A stretch of DNA of 28,273 nucleotides from CAZPWF01 sp964590725. Its GTDB lineage: Bacteria > Patescibacteriota > Saccharimonadia > Saccharimonadales > JACQNP01. The stretch covers positions 1 through 28,273 of the forward strand of contig CAZPWF010000010.1 in the NCBI GenBank assembly GCA_964590725.1, given 5' to 3'. The notes beneath the pieces were generated by a model. The model was given only the letters and a program-made list of their open reading frames with translations, did no database searches and had not been told where the DNA came from. A program made the position numbers and the translations under genes. This document shows, piece by piece, positions 7,226 through 14,072 of this stretch; the first letter of the stretch is position 1; each line of letters opens with the position of its first letter.

Positions 7226-8254
7226 TTGACAGCCAATATTATACTTTTATTTGTTGTGTTTATTTTTGTAGCAAACAATTCTAGTGCCAACAAAGGTAAT
7301 GCACAAAATTCATTAGTTGGCGCCGATACTTCATCATCTTCAGAAAATCCACTAGATCAACTGTCGTCCGCTGATATAGCCGTTCATGTAGCCAAGCTTA
7401 CAGGGCTTACTGAGGTTAATGCTGTAAAAAATCAAGCAGATACTGAAAGCTCTCAACTTGCTATGACGCCCGCGGACGACAAAGTGGTTGCCAAGCCACA
7501 AGTGGTTGTGACTGCGCGAAAATCAAATCAGGATATCCAAAATTACACGGCCGTAGCAGGTGATACTATTTCGTCCATTGCTTCGAAATTTAGTGTTTCT
7601 TCTGACAGTATACGGTGGAGCAATGGGCTGACAGGAGATGTTATTGCTGCTGGCAAGCAGATCGTTATCCCACCTAATGGTGTAAACGCAATTGTTTATA
7701 CAGTTAAAAGCGGCGATACGCCAGAAACTCTAGCAGAGAGATATAGGACAAATAAAGATGCAATTATAGCTTTTAATGATGCTGAAGTTTCTGGCTTGAA
7801 AGCTGGCGTTCAAATTATTATCCCAGACGGCACCCAACCCGTTGCTCGTGCGGCCGCAACACAAAATACAGGTATTTATAGTGGGGCAAGTTTTGCCTGG
7901 GGTGGCTTTGCGCCAATATACGGCGGTAGCAATGGCTATGACTATGGTTACTGCACCTGGTACGCAGCTGTGAGGCGTTCACAGTCTGGTAGGCCAATTC
8001 CAAGTAATTTGGGTAACGCTAGTAGCTGGAAAGTGCTTGCGCAGCGCGCTGGGCTCGGTGTGGGCAATACGCCTGCAGCTGGAGCTGTTATTTGGACGCC
8101 ACCTAGAGACTATTATGGGCATGTTGGATACGTTGAATCTGTTGACCCGGATGGAACAGTTCATGTTTCTGAGATGAACACCGCTGGTTGGGGTCGTGTC
8201 AGCACAAAGACTCTAACACCCGCTCAGGCAGCTTCCTACGGCTATATTTATTAA
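7226..8254 (+). CDS. LysM-LysM-CHAP peptidoglycan hydrolase
   Basis: Secreted or membrane-anchored wall hydrolase. With the only in-frame standard start (TTG 7226) it has 342 aa: a hydrophobic anchor/signal at about 3-18 ('IILLFVVFIFVA'), a linker, LysM 1 near 108-152 ('NYTAVAGDTISSIASKF'), LysM 2 near 155-200 ('VYTVKSGDTPETLAERY') and a C-terminal CHAP domain. The CHAP nucleophile is C243 in 'YCTWY' and the His is H299 in 'GHVGYVE', so it should act as an amidase or endopeptidase on peptide stems. TTG 7226 has no Shine-Dalgarno and begins inside the predicted helix flank. The frame is open upstream to 7073 and codes a very basic stretch, so the true N-terminus probably comes from ATG 7137 across the A8 run. 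It is separated from mltG by a structured gap. Confidence 0.9.
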   Translation: MTANIILLFVVFIFVANNSSANKGNAQNSLVGADTSSSSENPLDQLSSADIAVHVAKLTGLTEVNAVKNQADTESSQLAMTPADDKVVAKPQVVVTARKSNQDIQNYTAVAGDTISSIASKFSVSSDSIRWSNGLTGDVIAAGKQIVIPPNGVNAIVYTVKSGDTPETLAERYRTNKDAIIAFNDAEVSGLKAGVQIIIPDGTQPVARAAATQNTGIYSGASFAWGGFAPIYGGSNGYDYGYCTWYAAVRRSQSGRPIPSNLGNASSWKVLAQRAGLGVGNTPAAGAVIWTPPRDYYGHVGYVESVDPDGTVHVSEMNTAGWGRVSTKTLTPAQAASYGYIY

Positions 8255-8319
8255 AATGATATAAACGTACAATATTTTTACCTCTGGCGTCAATCGCCTA
8301 ACTTCTATATCCTATGTAT

Positions 8320-9588
8320 ATGTTTGTAGATAAAGTAAAGGTAAAAGTTCATGCAGGTGACGGTGGAGATGGTGTTGTAAGTTGGCGCCATGAGAAATAT
8401 ATTGATCGAGGTGGTCCAGATGGCGGCGATGGCGGCAAAGGTGGTGATGTTGTTGCAACTGCAAGCAGAAACCAGAATACACTATCGACATATCGCTACA
8501 ATAAACTCATACACGCAAAATCCGGAAGTCCAGGATCTAAGCGTAATCGACACGGCAAGAATGGCGAAGATTTATACATACAAGTACCTGTAGGCACGGT
8601 TATGTATTATGCCAACGGAACGATACTTGCTGATTTGACTGAAGATGGTCAAGAAGTAATTATTGCCAAGGGTGGCAAGGGCGGGTATGGTAATGCTCAT
8701 TTTATATCATCGACAAGACAGGCTCCTAGGATTGCCGAAAAGGGTGAAGAAGGCGAGAATATGGAACTCTTATTTGAACTAAAAATGATTGCTGACGTAG
8801 GATTAGTGGGGCTTCCTAACGCTGGCAAATCTACTTTTTTGGCTTCTGTTAGCAATGCAAAGCCAGAGATTGCAAATTACCCCTTCACTACACTTGTTCC
8901 TAATCTAGGTGTCGTTGATATTGATAATGTATCAATGCTGATTGCTGATATACCTGGCTTGATCGAGGGTGCAAGTAAGGGCAAAGGTCTTGGCGATGAA
9001 TTTCTCCGTCACATTGAACGTACGGCTGTTATCCTGCACCTTATTGATGCTTACCAAGATGATGTGGTTGGGACATACGAAACTATACAGGGGGAGTTGT
9101 CGTCTTATATTGTTGATCTAAGTAAAAAACCCCAGATCGTAATGCTTACTAAAATTGAGGGCTTGGACAATGAAATTATTGAAGATAAAATCGCTCAGAT
9201 AAAAAAGGTTGCTCCCAAGAAAACACCTATAATGCCAGTATCTTCGCACAGTAAAGAAGGTGTTTCGGAATTACTTAGAGTCGTATCAACTGTGGTAACA
9301 AAAGAGCGTGCCAAAAAAATCTCTAAAGATCTAGAAATAACGATTCCTGTCCTTCGCCTGGAAGATGATTCTCAAAAATGGACGATTGCAAAATCCGGGT
9401 CTAAGTTTATGGTGACTGGCAAAAAAATTGAACGATTTGCTGCTCGAACTGATTTTGAAAACGATGCAGGTGTTGAAAGACTAAGAGATATTATGAAAAA
9501 AATGGGTATTCTTCACGAGCTTGTGCGTAAAGGCATTGAACCTGGTGATGAAATTGCTATTGGTACCAAAGGAACTATTGAATATTAA
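8320..9588 (+). CDS. obgE: GTPase ObgE/CgtA
   Basis: Essential ribosome-associated GTPase acting in 50S assembly and growth control. The glycine-rich Obg domain occupies about 1-155 ('VHAGDGGDGVVSWRHEK', 'GGDGGKGGDV'). The G domain follows with G1 'GLPNAGKST', switch 'YPFTTLVPNLG' and G3 'ADIPGLIEGAS'; the G4 position reads 'LTKIEG' instead of the usual NKxD, a deviation seen in some CPR Obg proteins as I recall. The C-terminal OCT domain ends 'IEPGDEIAIGTKG'. I prefer ATG 8320 over 8314 because Obg proteins usually begin 'MF[VI]D'. A TATATC box at 8306-8311 would then give a near-leaderless mRNA. Length (422 aa) is normal. Confidence 0.95.
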   Translation: MFVDKVKVKVHAGDGGDGVVSWRHEKYIDRGGPDGGDGGKGGDVVATASRNQNTLSTYRYNKLIHAKSGSPGSKRNRHGKNGEDLYIQVPVGTVMYYANGTILADLTEDGQEVIIAKGGKGGYGNAHFISSTRQAPRIAEKGEEGENMELLFELKMIADVGLVGLPNAGKSTFLASVSNAKPEIANYPFTTLVPNLGVVDIDNVSMLIADIPGLIEGASKGKGLGDEFLRHIERTAVILHLIDAYQDDVVGTYETIQGELSSYIVDLSKKPQIVMLTKIEGLDNEIIEDKIAQIKKVAPKKTPIMPVSSHSKEGVSELLRVVSTVVTKERAKKISKDLEITIPVLRLEDDSQKWTIAKSGSKFMVTGKKIERFAARTDFENDAGVERLRDIMKKMGILHELVRKGIEPGDEIAIGTKGTIEY

Positions 9589-9649
9589 CGTATTTCTATC
9601 TCAGCCTGACAGACGAATGACTCATGCGACATAAATCATTAATACGTTA
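9586..9649. repeat. 9-bp inverted repeat between obgE and sbcB
   Basis: TAACGTATT (9586-9594, including the obgE stop) and its exact complement AATACGTTA (9641-9649) enclose 46 nt. No T-run follows, so it is not a typical terminator. It ends 6 nt before the probable sbcB -10 and could be a protein-binding or mRNA-end structure. Confidence 0.45.
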
Positions 9650-9654
9650 TCAGA

Positions 9655-9663
9655 TGATAAACT
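9655..9663 (+). promoter_or_regulatory. Extended -10 (TGATAAACT) of sbcB
   Basis: TG-n-TAAACT ends 7 nt before ATG 9671, so the predicted transcription start is the base before the ATG. No Shine-Dalgarno is visible, consistent with leaderless initiation. Confidence 0.35.
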
Positions 9664-9670
9664 ATTAATC

Positions 9671-11113
9671 ATGGTACAGACATTTTATTTTTACGATCTC
9701 GAAACGAGCGGCTTCAACCCAAGAGAAGCTAGGGTTATGCAGTTTGCTGGTCAGCGCACTGATTTAAAAATGAAACCAATTGGCGAGCCTCACAATATTC
9801 TTATTAAGATGAACAATGATATTTTACCGGAACCTGATGCTGTACTTGTTACTGGGATTACTCCACAAAAAACAATCAGTGATGGAATCAGTGAAGTTGA
9901 ATTTCTAAAAATATTCCAAAGCGAAGTGGCGACTCCAGGTACAATTTTTGTCGGTTTTAATACTATACGATTCGATGATGAGTTTATGCGCTTTATGCAT
10001 TATCGTAATTTCTATGACCCATATGAATGGGAGTGGCGAGAAGGTAGGAGTCGTTGGGACTTGTTGGATGTCGTGCGTATGACTAGGGCATTAAGGCCAG
10101 AAGGTATTAATTGGCCGTTCGCGCCAGACGGTAAACCATCTAATAGACTTGAACTTTTAACTGAGTTAAACGGTATTGCGCACGCAAATGCTCATGATGC
10201 TTTGGCTGATGTGACTGCTTCAATTGCCCTAGCAAGACTGGTCTATAATAAACAACCGAAACTGTTTAATTATTTATTAGAAATGCGGAATAAAAAGAAT
10301 GTTGCCGCATTAGTACTTCAGGATAAGCCGTTTATTTATACATCGGGTAAATACAACAGTGATTATGAAAAGACAACGGTTGTTGGATTATTAGCTGAGC
10401 ATCCTAGTCAGCAAGGTGGGGCATTAGTGTTTGATTTGCGCTATGACCCAAGTGCATTTGCCGATCTTTCGCCAGAAGAATTGGCGGAAGCAATGCGAAG
10501 ACGCAGCGACCAAGAGGGGCCAAGATTGCCGCTAAAAACCCTCAAATACAATCGCTGCCCTGCAATTGCGCCTTTATTAGTACTAGATGACGTATCCAGA
10601 GATCGTCTCGAGCTTGTTCAGTCAGAGTATCTCAAGAATTTTCGTACGCTCAAACAGTTGCAGGATCAGTTGGAAGTCAAAATAAAATTAGCCATAGAAT
10701 TACTCGATAAAAGACAACAAACTAAATTACTTGAAGATGAAACTGAAGTGGACGGTCGGCTGTACGAAGGCTTTTTTTCAGAAGGCGACCAGACTAAGAT
10801 GAGTCTTATACGTGCATCCCAGTCACAAGATATTTCAAACGAAGATATCGTTTTCCATGACGGCAGGCTTCAGTCGCTTTTGCCATTATACAAAGCTAGG
10901 AATTATCAATCTGCTTTGTCAGAAGAAGAAGCTATGCAGTGGGAACAGTATCGTGAGCGAAAACTGCTAGGCGGCGGCGCTACAAGTCGTGCCAGCCGAT
11001 ATTTTGCCAGACTAGCAGAACTTGCTAAACAGCCAGATATCTCGCCCAAACAAACATACTTACTCGAAGAATTGCAACTGTACGGCGAGAGTATCTTGCC
11101 ATTTAATGAGTAG
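9671..11113 (+). CDS. sbcB: Exodeoxyribonuclease I (ExoI), E. coli-like
   Basis: 3'-5' single-strand DNA exonuclease of the DEDDh type, 480 aa (E. coli 475). Catalytic residues are in place: D9 and E11 in 'YDLETSG', D102 in 'IRFDDEF', and H175 with D180 in 'AHDALADV'; these match E. coli D15, E17, D108, H181, D186. Long stretches such as 'YRNFYDPYEWEW', 'SRWDLLDVVR' and 'ALRPEGINWPF' closely follow the E. coli protein as I remember it, and the C-terminal ExoI-specific region ('RLYEGFFSEGDQTKMS', 'YKARNYQSALSEEE') is present, so this is true ExoI and not a generic DnaQ nuclease. ExoI is mainly gammaproteobacterial, so acquisition by transfer is likely. It is followed by a hairpin terminator and then convergent genes. 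Confidence 0.95.
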   Translation: MVQTFYFYDLETSGFNPREARVMQFAGQRTDLKMKPIGEPHNILIKMNNDILPEPDAVLVTGITPQKTISDGISEVEFLKIFQSEVATPGTIFVGFNTIRFDDEFMRFMHYRNFYDPYEWEWREGRSRWDLLDVVRMTRALRPEGINWPFAPDGKPSNRLELLTELNGIAHANAHDALADVTASIALARLVYNKQPKLFNYLLEMRNKKNVAALVLQDKPFIYTSGKYNSDYEKTTVVGLLAEHPSQQGGALVFDLRYDPSAFADLSPEELAEAMRRRSDQEGPRLPLKTLKYNRCPAIAPLLVLDDVSRDRLELVQSEYLKNFRTLKQLQDQLEVKIKLAIELLDKRQQTKLLEDETEVDGRLYEGFFSEGDQTKMSLIRASQSQDISNEDIVFHDGRLQSLLPLYKARNYQSALSEEEAMQWEQYRERKLLGGGATSRASRYFARLAELAKQPDISPKQTYLLEELQLYGESILPFNE

Positions 11114-11162
11114 TATTAGATTGCGAGATCTCTAATACTAACGTTGTCGTTAGTATGTTTTC
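11111..11162 (+). terminator. Two mutually exclusive hairpins after sbcB
   Basis: Hairpin 1: TAGTATTAGA 11111-11120 pairs with TCTAATACTA 11131-11140 (10 bp, starting at the sbcB stop). Hairpin 2: ATACTAACG 11135-11143 pairs with CGTTAGTAT 11148-11156 (9 bp, TTGT loop) and is followed by GTTTTCT. The two share 11135-11140, so only one can form at a time. Hairpin 2 with its short T-rich tail is a plausible intrinsic terminator. Both also overlap the 3' end of the minus-strand small gene at 11116-11283. Confidence 0.6.
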
Positions 11163-11283
11163 TGCGCTTTACGCGAAAAAAATCATATGTCGCCAACAAT
11201 GTAGCTGCAATTACGAGTACCCATTTAAAGGTAATTTCAATAGTTGTCCCGGGTATGCGACCCAGGATGATTAACTCTAGCAT
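11116..11283 (-). CDS. Small membrane protein, 55 aa
   Basis: Minus-strand frame from ATG (11283) to TAA (11116-11118) encoding 55 aa. It starts 'MLELIILGRIPGTTIEITF', followed by one hydrophobic helix 'WVLVIAATLLATYDFF', a basic patch 'RVKRRK' and a polar tail, so it should be a single-pass membrane protein with its basic end in the cytoplasm. Support for a real gene: GAGGG at 11290-11294 (6-nt spacing) and a good promoter (TTGACT, 17 nt, TAGAGT) just upstream. The start resembles small proteins I have seen in CPR genomes, but I cannot name a family. It lies 75 nt after the PGPGW gene on the same strand and is convergent with sbcB. Function unknown. Confidence 0.65.
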   Translation of the reverse strand: MLELIILGRIPGTTIEITFKWVLVIAATLLATYDFFRVKRRKHTNDNVSIRDLAI

Positions 11284-11311
11284 AAAAAGCCCTCAGCCTT
11301 AGTTTGTTGTT

Positions 11312-11340
11312 ACTCTACGCTAAGTTATTCAAAAAGTCAA
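11312..11340 (-). promoter_or_regulatory. Sigma-70-type promoter for the 55-aa gene
   Basis: Read on the minus strand: -35 TTGACT (complement at 11335-11340), 17-nt spacer, -10 TAGAGT (complement at 11312-11317). The predicted start near 11305 leaves a leader of about 22 nt with a GAGGG ribosome-binding site. Confidence 0.6.
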
Positions 11341-11358
11341 TAATATAGTAAAGAATAA

Positions 11359-11760
11359 TTACTTACGCTTAAATTTTTTGAAGCGTCCGCGGTTTCCAAG
11401 AAGTAATGCGATAGCGACAATCACAAGCCAGACTGCGACTGTGCGTATGATAGTTTTAGTAAAATATGAAACAACAAATACCGCGAGCGCAATAATAGCG
11501 ATTCCCAATATGTCTATTAATAGGGTTATTATCGGAGAATTGTTAAATATTTTATCAGAGATGTTGATGCCATGTTTTTTAACTGACATTAACCATCGTC
11601 GTGCCCATTCGTGATTTATTGATAACAAGCCTAACCCAGCGATCAATAGAGGTATACCGCCAGGCCCGGGTAGCCAGCCAGTTAGGCCTGCCAAAATAAT
11701 CAAGGATATCCCGGCTAACTCGATTAATATATATTTCAGCTTCTTTTTTAATGACTGCAT
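11359..11760 (-). CDS. PGPGW-family transmembrane protein
   Basis: 133-aa membrane protein of the PGPGW family (function unknown). The signature 'GWLPGPGGIPLLIAGLGLLS' appears near residues 28-47, followed by 'INHEWARRWL', which is the conserved helix after the signature. There are about four hydrophobic segments: 10-27 and 33-47 around the signature, and a pair at about 78-98 and 105-122. The tail is very basic ('NRGRFKKFKRK'). It starts 18 nt after the prephenate dehydratase stop on the same strand, so the two are probably one transcript; there is no obvious functional link. A confident family call, but the biochemical role is not known for any member I recall. Confidence 0.88.
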   Translation of the reverse strand: MQSLKKKLKYILIELAGISLIILAGLTGWLPGPGGIPLLIAGLGLLSINHEWARRWLMSVKKHGINISDKIFNNSPIITLLIDILGIAIIALAVFVVSYFTKTIIRTVAVWLVIVAIALLLGNRGRFKKFKRK

Positions 11761-11778
11761 TACAAGTATTATTATAGG

Positions 11779-12618
11779 TTAGGACAGGCCATTCTTATAG
11801 TTTCCAAGAATATCGATTTTGCAGCCTGAGCTTTCGAGTTGGTTAATCACCGATTGATAATTAACATCGTTGTGAGCGATGTCTATATCTATATAGAATT
11901 TGTAGTGCCAGGCTCTGCCGATAATAGGGCGTGAGTGCAGAGCCGATAGGTTGATATCGTACTTTGCAAACACTTTGAGTGCGTGAAACAGGGATCCAGC
12001 TTTTGTGTCATGTGGTGTTTGTAGAATGAGTGAAGTCTTATTTGCGGAAGTATGCTCGCCAGATACATATTCTATTTGACGCTGCAATACTGCAAATCTT
12101 GTATAGTTTTCGTGGTGCGTTTCAATATTTGTTGCTAAAATTTCTAGTCCATTAGCTTTGGCGGCTTGAGCACTTGCGATTGCTACTTTGGACGTGTCGT
12201 TTAATTTTTTAATAAGTTCTACGCTACCGGCGGTGTCATATTCTTCAATTTGAGCGGCATGTTTTAGTTTGTCAGATAAGAATGTTTCGCATTCCACGAG
12301 AGCAGGAAGTTGCGAATGAACCTCAGTCACTTTGCTTAACTTTGTTCCAGGTAACCCTATCAAGCAGAATTCAACCCTGAGATATACTTCGCCGACAATT
12401 GTATAGTGGTTACTTAGTAATAGATCATAAACTGGGTTGATTGTGCCAAAAAGTGAGTTTTCGAGAGCGGCAACTCCATAGTCAACAGAGTGGTCGCGTA
12501 GACTTTCAAAGACGTCCTTGAAGTTGCCACAGTACTTGATCTCAATATCTTCTCCGAAATACTTCCTAGCAGCAAGATCGTGAAATGAGGCTTCCTGCCC
12601 CTGAATAGCAATTTTCAT
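11779..12618 (-). CDS. pheA: Prephenate dehydratase with ACT domain
   Basis: Stand-alone prephenate dehydratase (prephenate to phenylpyruvate, the phenylalanine branch), 279 aa. The N-terminal motif is 'IAIQGQEASFHDLAA', altered from the usual 'GPxGT[FY]S'. The other blocks are clear: 'ALENSLFGTINPVYDLL', 'VHSQLPALVECETFL', 'YDTAGSVELI', 'VAIASAQAAKANGLEIL' and the catalytic 'NYTRF'. A regulatory ACT domain from about residue 193 ('KTSLIL', 'GSLFHALKVFAKYDINL', 'SALHSRPI') should bind Phe. No chorismate mutase, tyrosine or shikimate genes are nearby, which is unusual in a lineage thought to lack most amino-acid synthesis. Divergent from the unknown at 12722; shares a transcript with the PGPGW gene. 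Confidence 0.93.
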   Translation of the reverse strand: MKIAIQGQEASFHDLAARKYFGEDIEIKYCGNFKDVFESLRDHSVDYGVAALENSLFGTINPVYDLLLSNHYTIVGEVYLRVEFCLIGLPGTKLSKVTEVHSQLPALVECETFLSDKLKHAAQIEEYDTAGSVELIKKLNDTSKVAIASAQAAKANGLEILATNIETHHENYTRFAVLQRQIEYVSGEHTSANKTSLILQTPHDTKAGSLFHALKVFAKYDINLSALHSRPIIGRAWHYKFYIDIDIAHNDVNYQSVINQLESSGCKIDILGNYKNGLS

Positions 12619-12650
12619 ACTTTAGACAGACTAGCATGCTATTAACAGTA

Positions 12651-12679
12651 TTCACAGAAGATAGTGTTGCTGGTAGAAT
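12651..12679 (+). promoter_or_regulatory. Promoter of the first paralogous unknown
   Basis: TTCACA (12651-12656), 17-nt spacer, TAGAAT (12674-12679). The predicted start near 12686 gives a leader of about 36 nt containing AAGGGAG 5 nt before GTG 12722. This is one of the few conventionally led genes in the window. Confidence 0.55.
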
Positions 12680-12721
12680 TAGAACATAAATAAATCATCG
12701 GTGGGCACGAAGGGAGATTTG

Positions 12722-13336
12722 GTGTCCAGAAGACAAGCACATCTGCAAAGATCAAATTTAGCGCCATCTGATAAAGAACTAAGGATGGCGCTAAGGTCTC
12801 CTAGACCCAAACCTTTTGGTATTCGAAGGCCATTTACTAAGGCTTCTCAGGCCCCATTATTAGAAACAATTTTACAACTTTGCAATGATGAAGAGTTACC
12901 AAAATACGTAAAACCGCGAGAAGCTTTATACGACACAATGCTACCTTTGCGCAGAGTCGATTCGCAATTAACACGTGGTATTATTGTGGGATATAAATTC
13001 GCAAAACAACAACGAGAAGCCAGGGATACGATTGAGAAGGTATGTACGGACGAGCTTGTTGCTGTCCTGGGCTCTGCAGCGGTCATTAACAGTCGTACAA
13101 TTGGACTAGTACTTATTAGCGATGACCTTTCTGAAGAACATCTTATTGTTGATACAGTCATGAGCGAAATAGGTATTCATAAACCAAAGAAACATGTTTT
13201 CCCAATGCATGTTTCCCTTGGTAACGCTCCACATTTTATTAGTAATTATGATCAGGAGCATATCAAGAAGGTTTTGGATGCAAATATGCCGATTGGCGAG
13301 GAGGTGTCCCTTTTACCTTTGGAATTCTACCCTTAA
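12722..13336 (+). CDS. Unknown protein, tandem paralog A (possible 2H-like)
   Basis: 204 aa from GTG 12722, chosen for AAGGGAG at 12710-12716; an upstream GTG at 12701 would add seven residues. Family not recognised. The N-terminus is basic and probably disordered (to about residue 40). The body contains 'SQLTRGIIVGYKFA', 'LVAVLGSAAVINSRTIGLVL', 'ISDDLSEEHLIVDTVM' and 'PMHVSLGN', then a helix and a short terminal strand. It aligns end to end with the next gene: RG-x3-G, a glycine-serine strand, 'SDDLSEE' against 'SEDLVNE', and 'HVSLGN' against 'ELYLGQ'. 'HVSLGN' resembles the H-x-[ST] motif of 2H phosphoesterases/LigT, but only one such motif is seen, so enzyme activity is doubtful. Its own promoter and Shine-Dalgarno are present. 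Confidence 0.78.
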   Translation: MSRRQAHLQRSNLAPSDKELRMALRSPRPKPFGIRRPFTKASQAPLLETILQLCNDEELPKYVKPREALYDTMLPLRRVDSQLTRGIIVGYKFAKQQREARDTIEKVCTDELVAVLGSAAVINSRTIGLVLISDDLSEEHLIVDTVMSEIGIHKPKKHVFPMHVSLGNAPHFISNYDQEHIKKVLDANMPIGEEVSLLPLEFYP

Positions 13337-13348
13337 GAATAAATGAAC

Positions 13349-13359
13349 TAAAATATAAT
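13349..13359 (+). promoter_or_regulatory. Overlapping -10 boxes TAAAAT / TATAAT before paralog B
   Basis: TAAAAT (13349-13354) ends 6 nt before ATG 13361, predicting initiation exactly at the ATG. A better-consensus TATAAT (13354-13359) overlaps it but ends 1 nt before the ATG, which would place the transcript start inside the gene. The first is the more useful promoter for this start. Confidence 0.45.
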
Positions 13360-13360
13360 C

Positions 13361-14032
13361 ATGCCGAGGAGAAATAAAAAAATATACAATTTCAATCCTG
13401 CTCCAGAGCAGGTCGCGCATTACAGGCGTAATGTTTTGAAGATAGTGCGCATGGTTAGTGAAGATGACTCTTCGATAATTAATGGCGCGTTAATGGACAT
13501 GATGGACGACGGGATAGTACCTTGCTTCAAGAAAGAGGTTTATAGGCACCCACTATTCATGCTTGATCCACGTACTGTTAGTGCAGATCTGAATCGTGGA
13601 TTTAAACTTGGGTTTGATGCGTACCGTAGGAAACTTGACTGTGCAGGTAGGGCTTGGGATGACAACGTCATAGCAAAAATTGGGAGTGTTGTATTGAGAC
13701 GAACAAATCACAATGGCCCAAAAAGCATGCTTTTCCTGCCGTTGGTATCTGAAGATTTAGTCAACGAACGAATCGGCTACTACGAAGTTTTGGCCGAAAA
13801 TGGAGTACATGGTCTTGAAAAAAAGATAAAAAAGCCTGGCAACATGGAACTGTACCTTGGGCAGTTGGACATACCTAAAATACCTAAAGAGTCACGTCCA
13901 GTTAATGAAGATCCAGCGCTAGAAGAAAGCATTGTTGAAGCCATTACAACTTCATTTAGTGTTCATGCTGTGCATGAAGTTCATCTTGGGCCATCGTACT
14001 TACCGGGATTTCGTAGTAGTAGCGACACTTGA
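13361..14032 (+). CDS. Unknown protein, tandem paralog B
   Basis: 223 aa, start ATG 13361. Not recognised, but similar in layout to the preceding gene. The N-terminus is basic ('MPRRNKKIYNF'), a helical region is at 20-60, then 'SADLNRGFKLGFDAYRRKL', 'VIAKIGSVVLRR', 'SMLFLPLVSEDLVNERIGYY', 'GVHGLEKKI' and 'MELYLGQLDIPKI', and a C-terminal 'HEVHLGPSYLPGF'. Compared with paralog A the 'HVSLGN' His is replaced ('ELYLGQ'), so if A is an enzyme B would be an inactive or regulatory partner. B has two Cys (about residues 51 and 92), but no metal motif is visible. The gap to A is 24 nt. It probably arose by tandem duplication and divergence. Confidence 0.78.
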   Translation: MPRRNKKIYNFNPAPEQVAHYRRNVLKIVRMVSEDDSSIINGALMDMMDDGIVPCFKKEVYRHPLFMLDPRTVSADLNRGFKLGFDAYRRKLDCAGRAWDDNVIAKIGSVVLRRTNHNGPKSMLFLPLVSEDLVNERIGYYEVLAENGVHGLEKKIKKPGNMELYLGQLDIPKIPKESRPVNEDPALEESIVEAITTSFSVHAVHEVHLGPSYLPGFRSSSDT

Positions 14033-14055
14033 TGGAAAAATAGTTGATTTTCAGG

Positions 14056-14061
14056 TATAAT
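14056..14061 (+). promoter_or_regulatory. -10 box (TATAAT) of uvrA
   Basis: Perfect TATAAT whose last T is the first base of an in-frame TTG (14061). ATG 14073 is 11 nt downstream and would have a leader of about 5 nt. The TTG therefore cannot be the start if this promoter is used, which supports ATG 14073. Confidence 0.55.
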
Positions 14062-14072
14062 TGGTCGACTTT

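Noticed and set aside
8285..8305. GGCG-TCAAT-CGCC hairpin as terminator of the CHAP gene
   Set aside because: Only 4 bp of stem and no T-run after it on either strand.
14061..14072. TTG start for UvrA
   Set aside because: The TTG shares a base with the perfect TATAAT; ATG 14073 gives the normal UvrA start.
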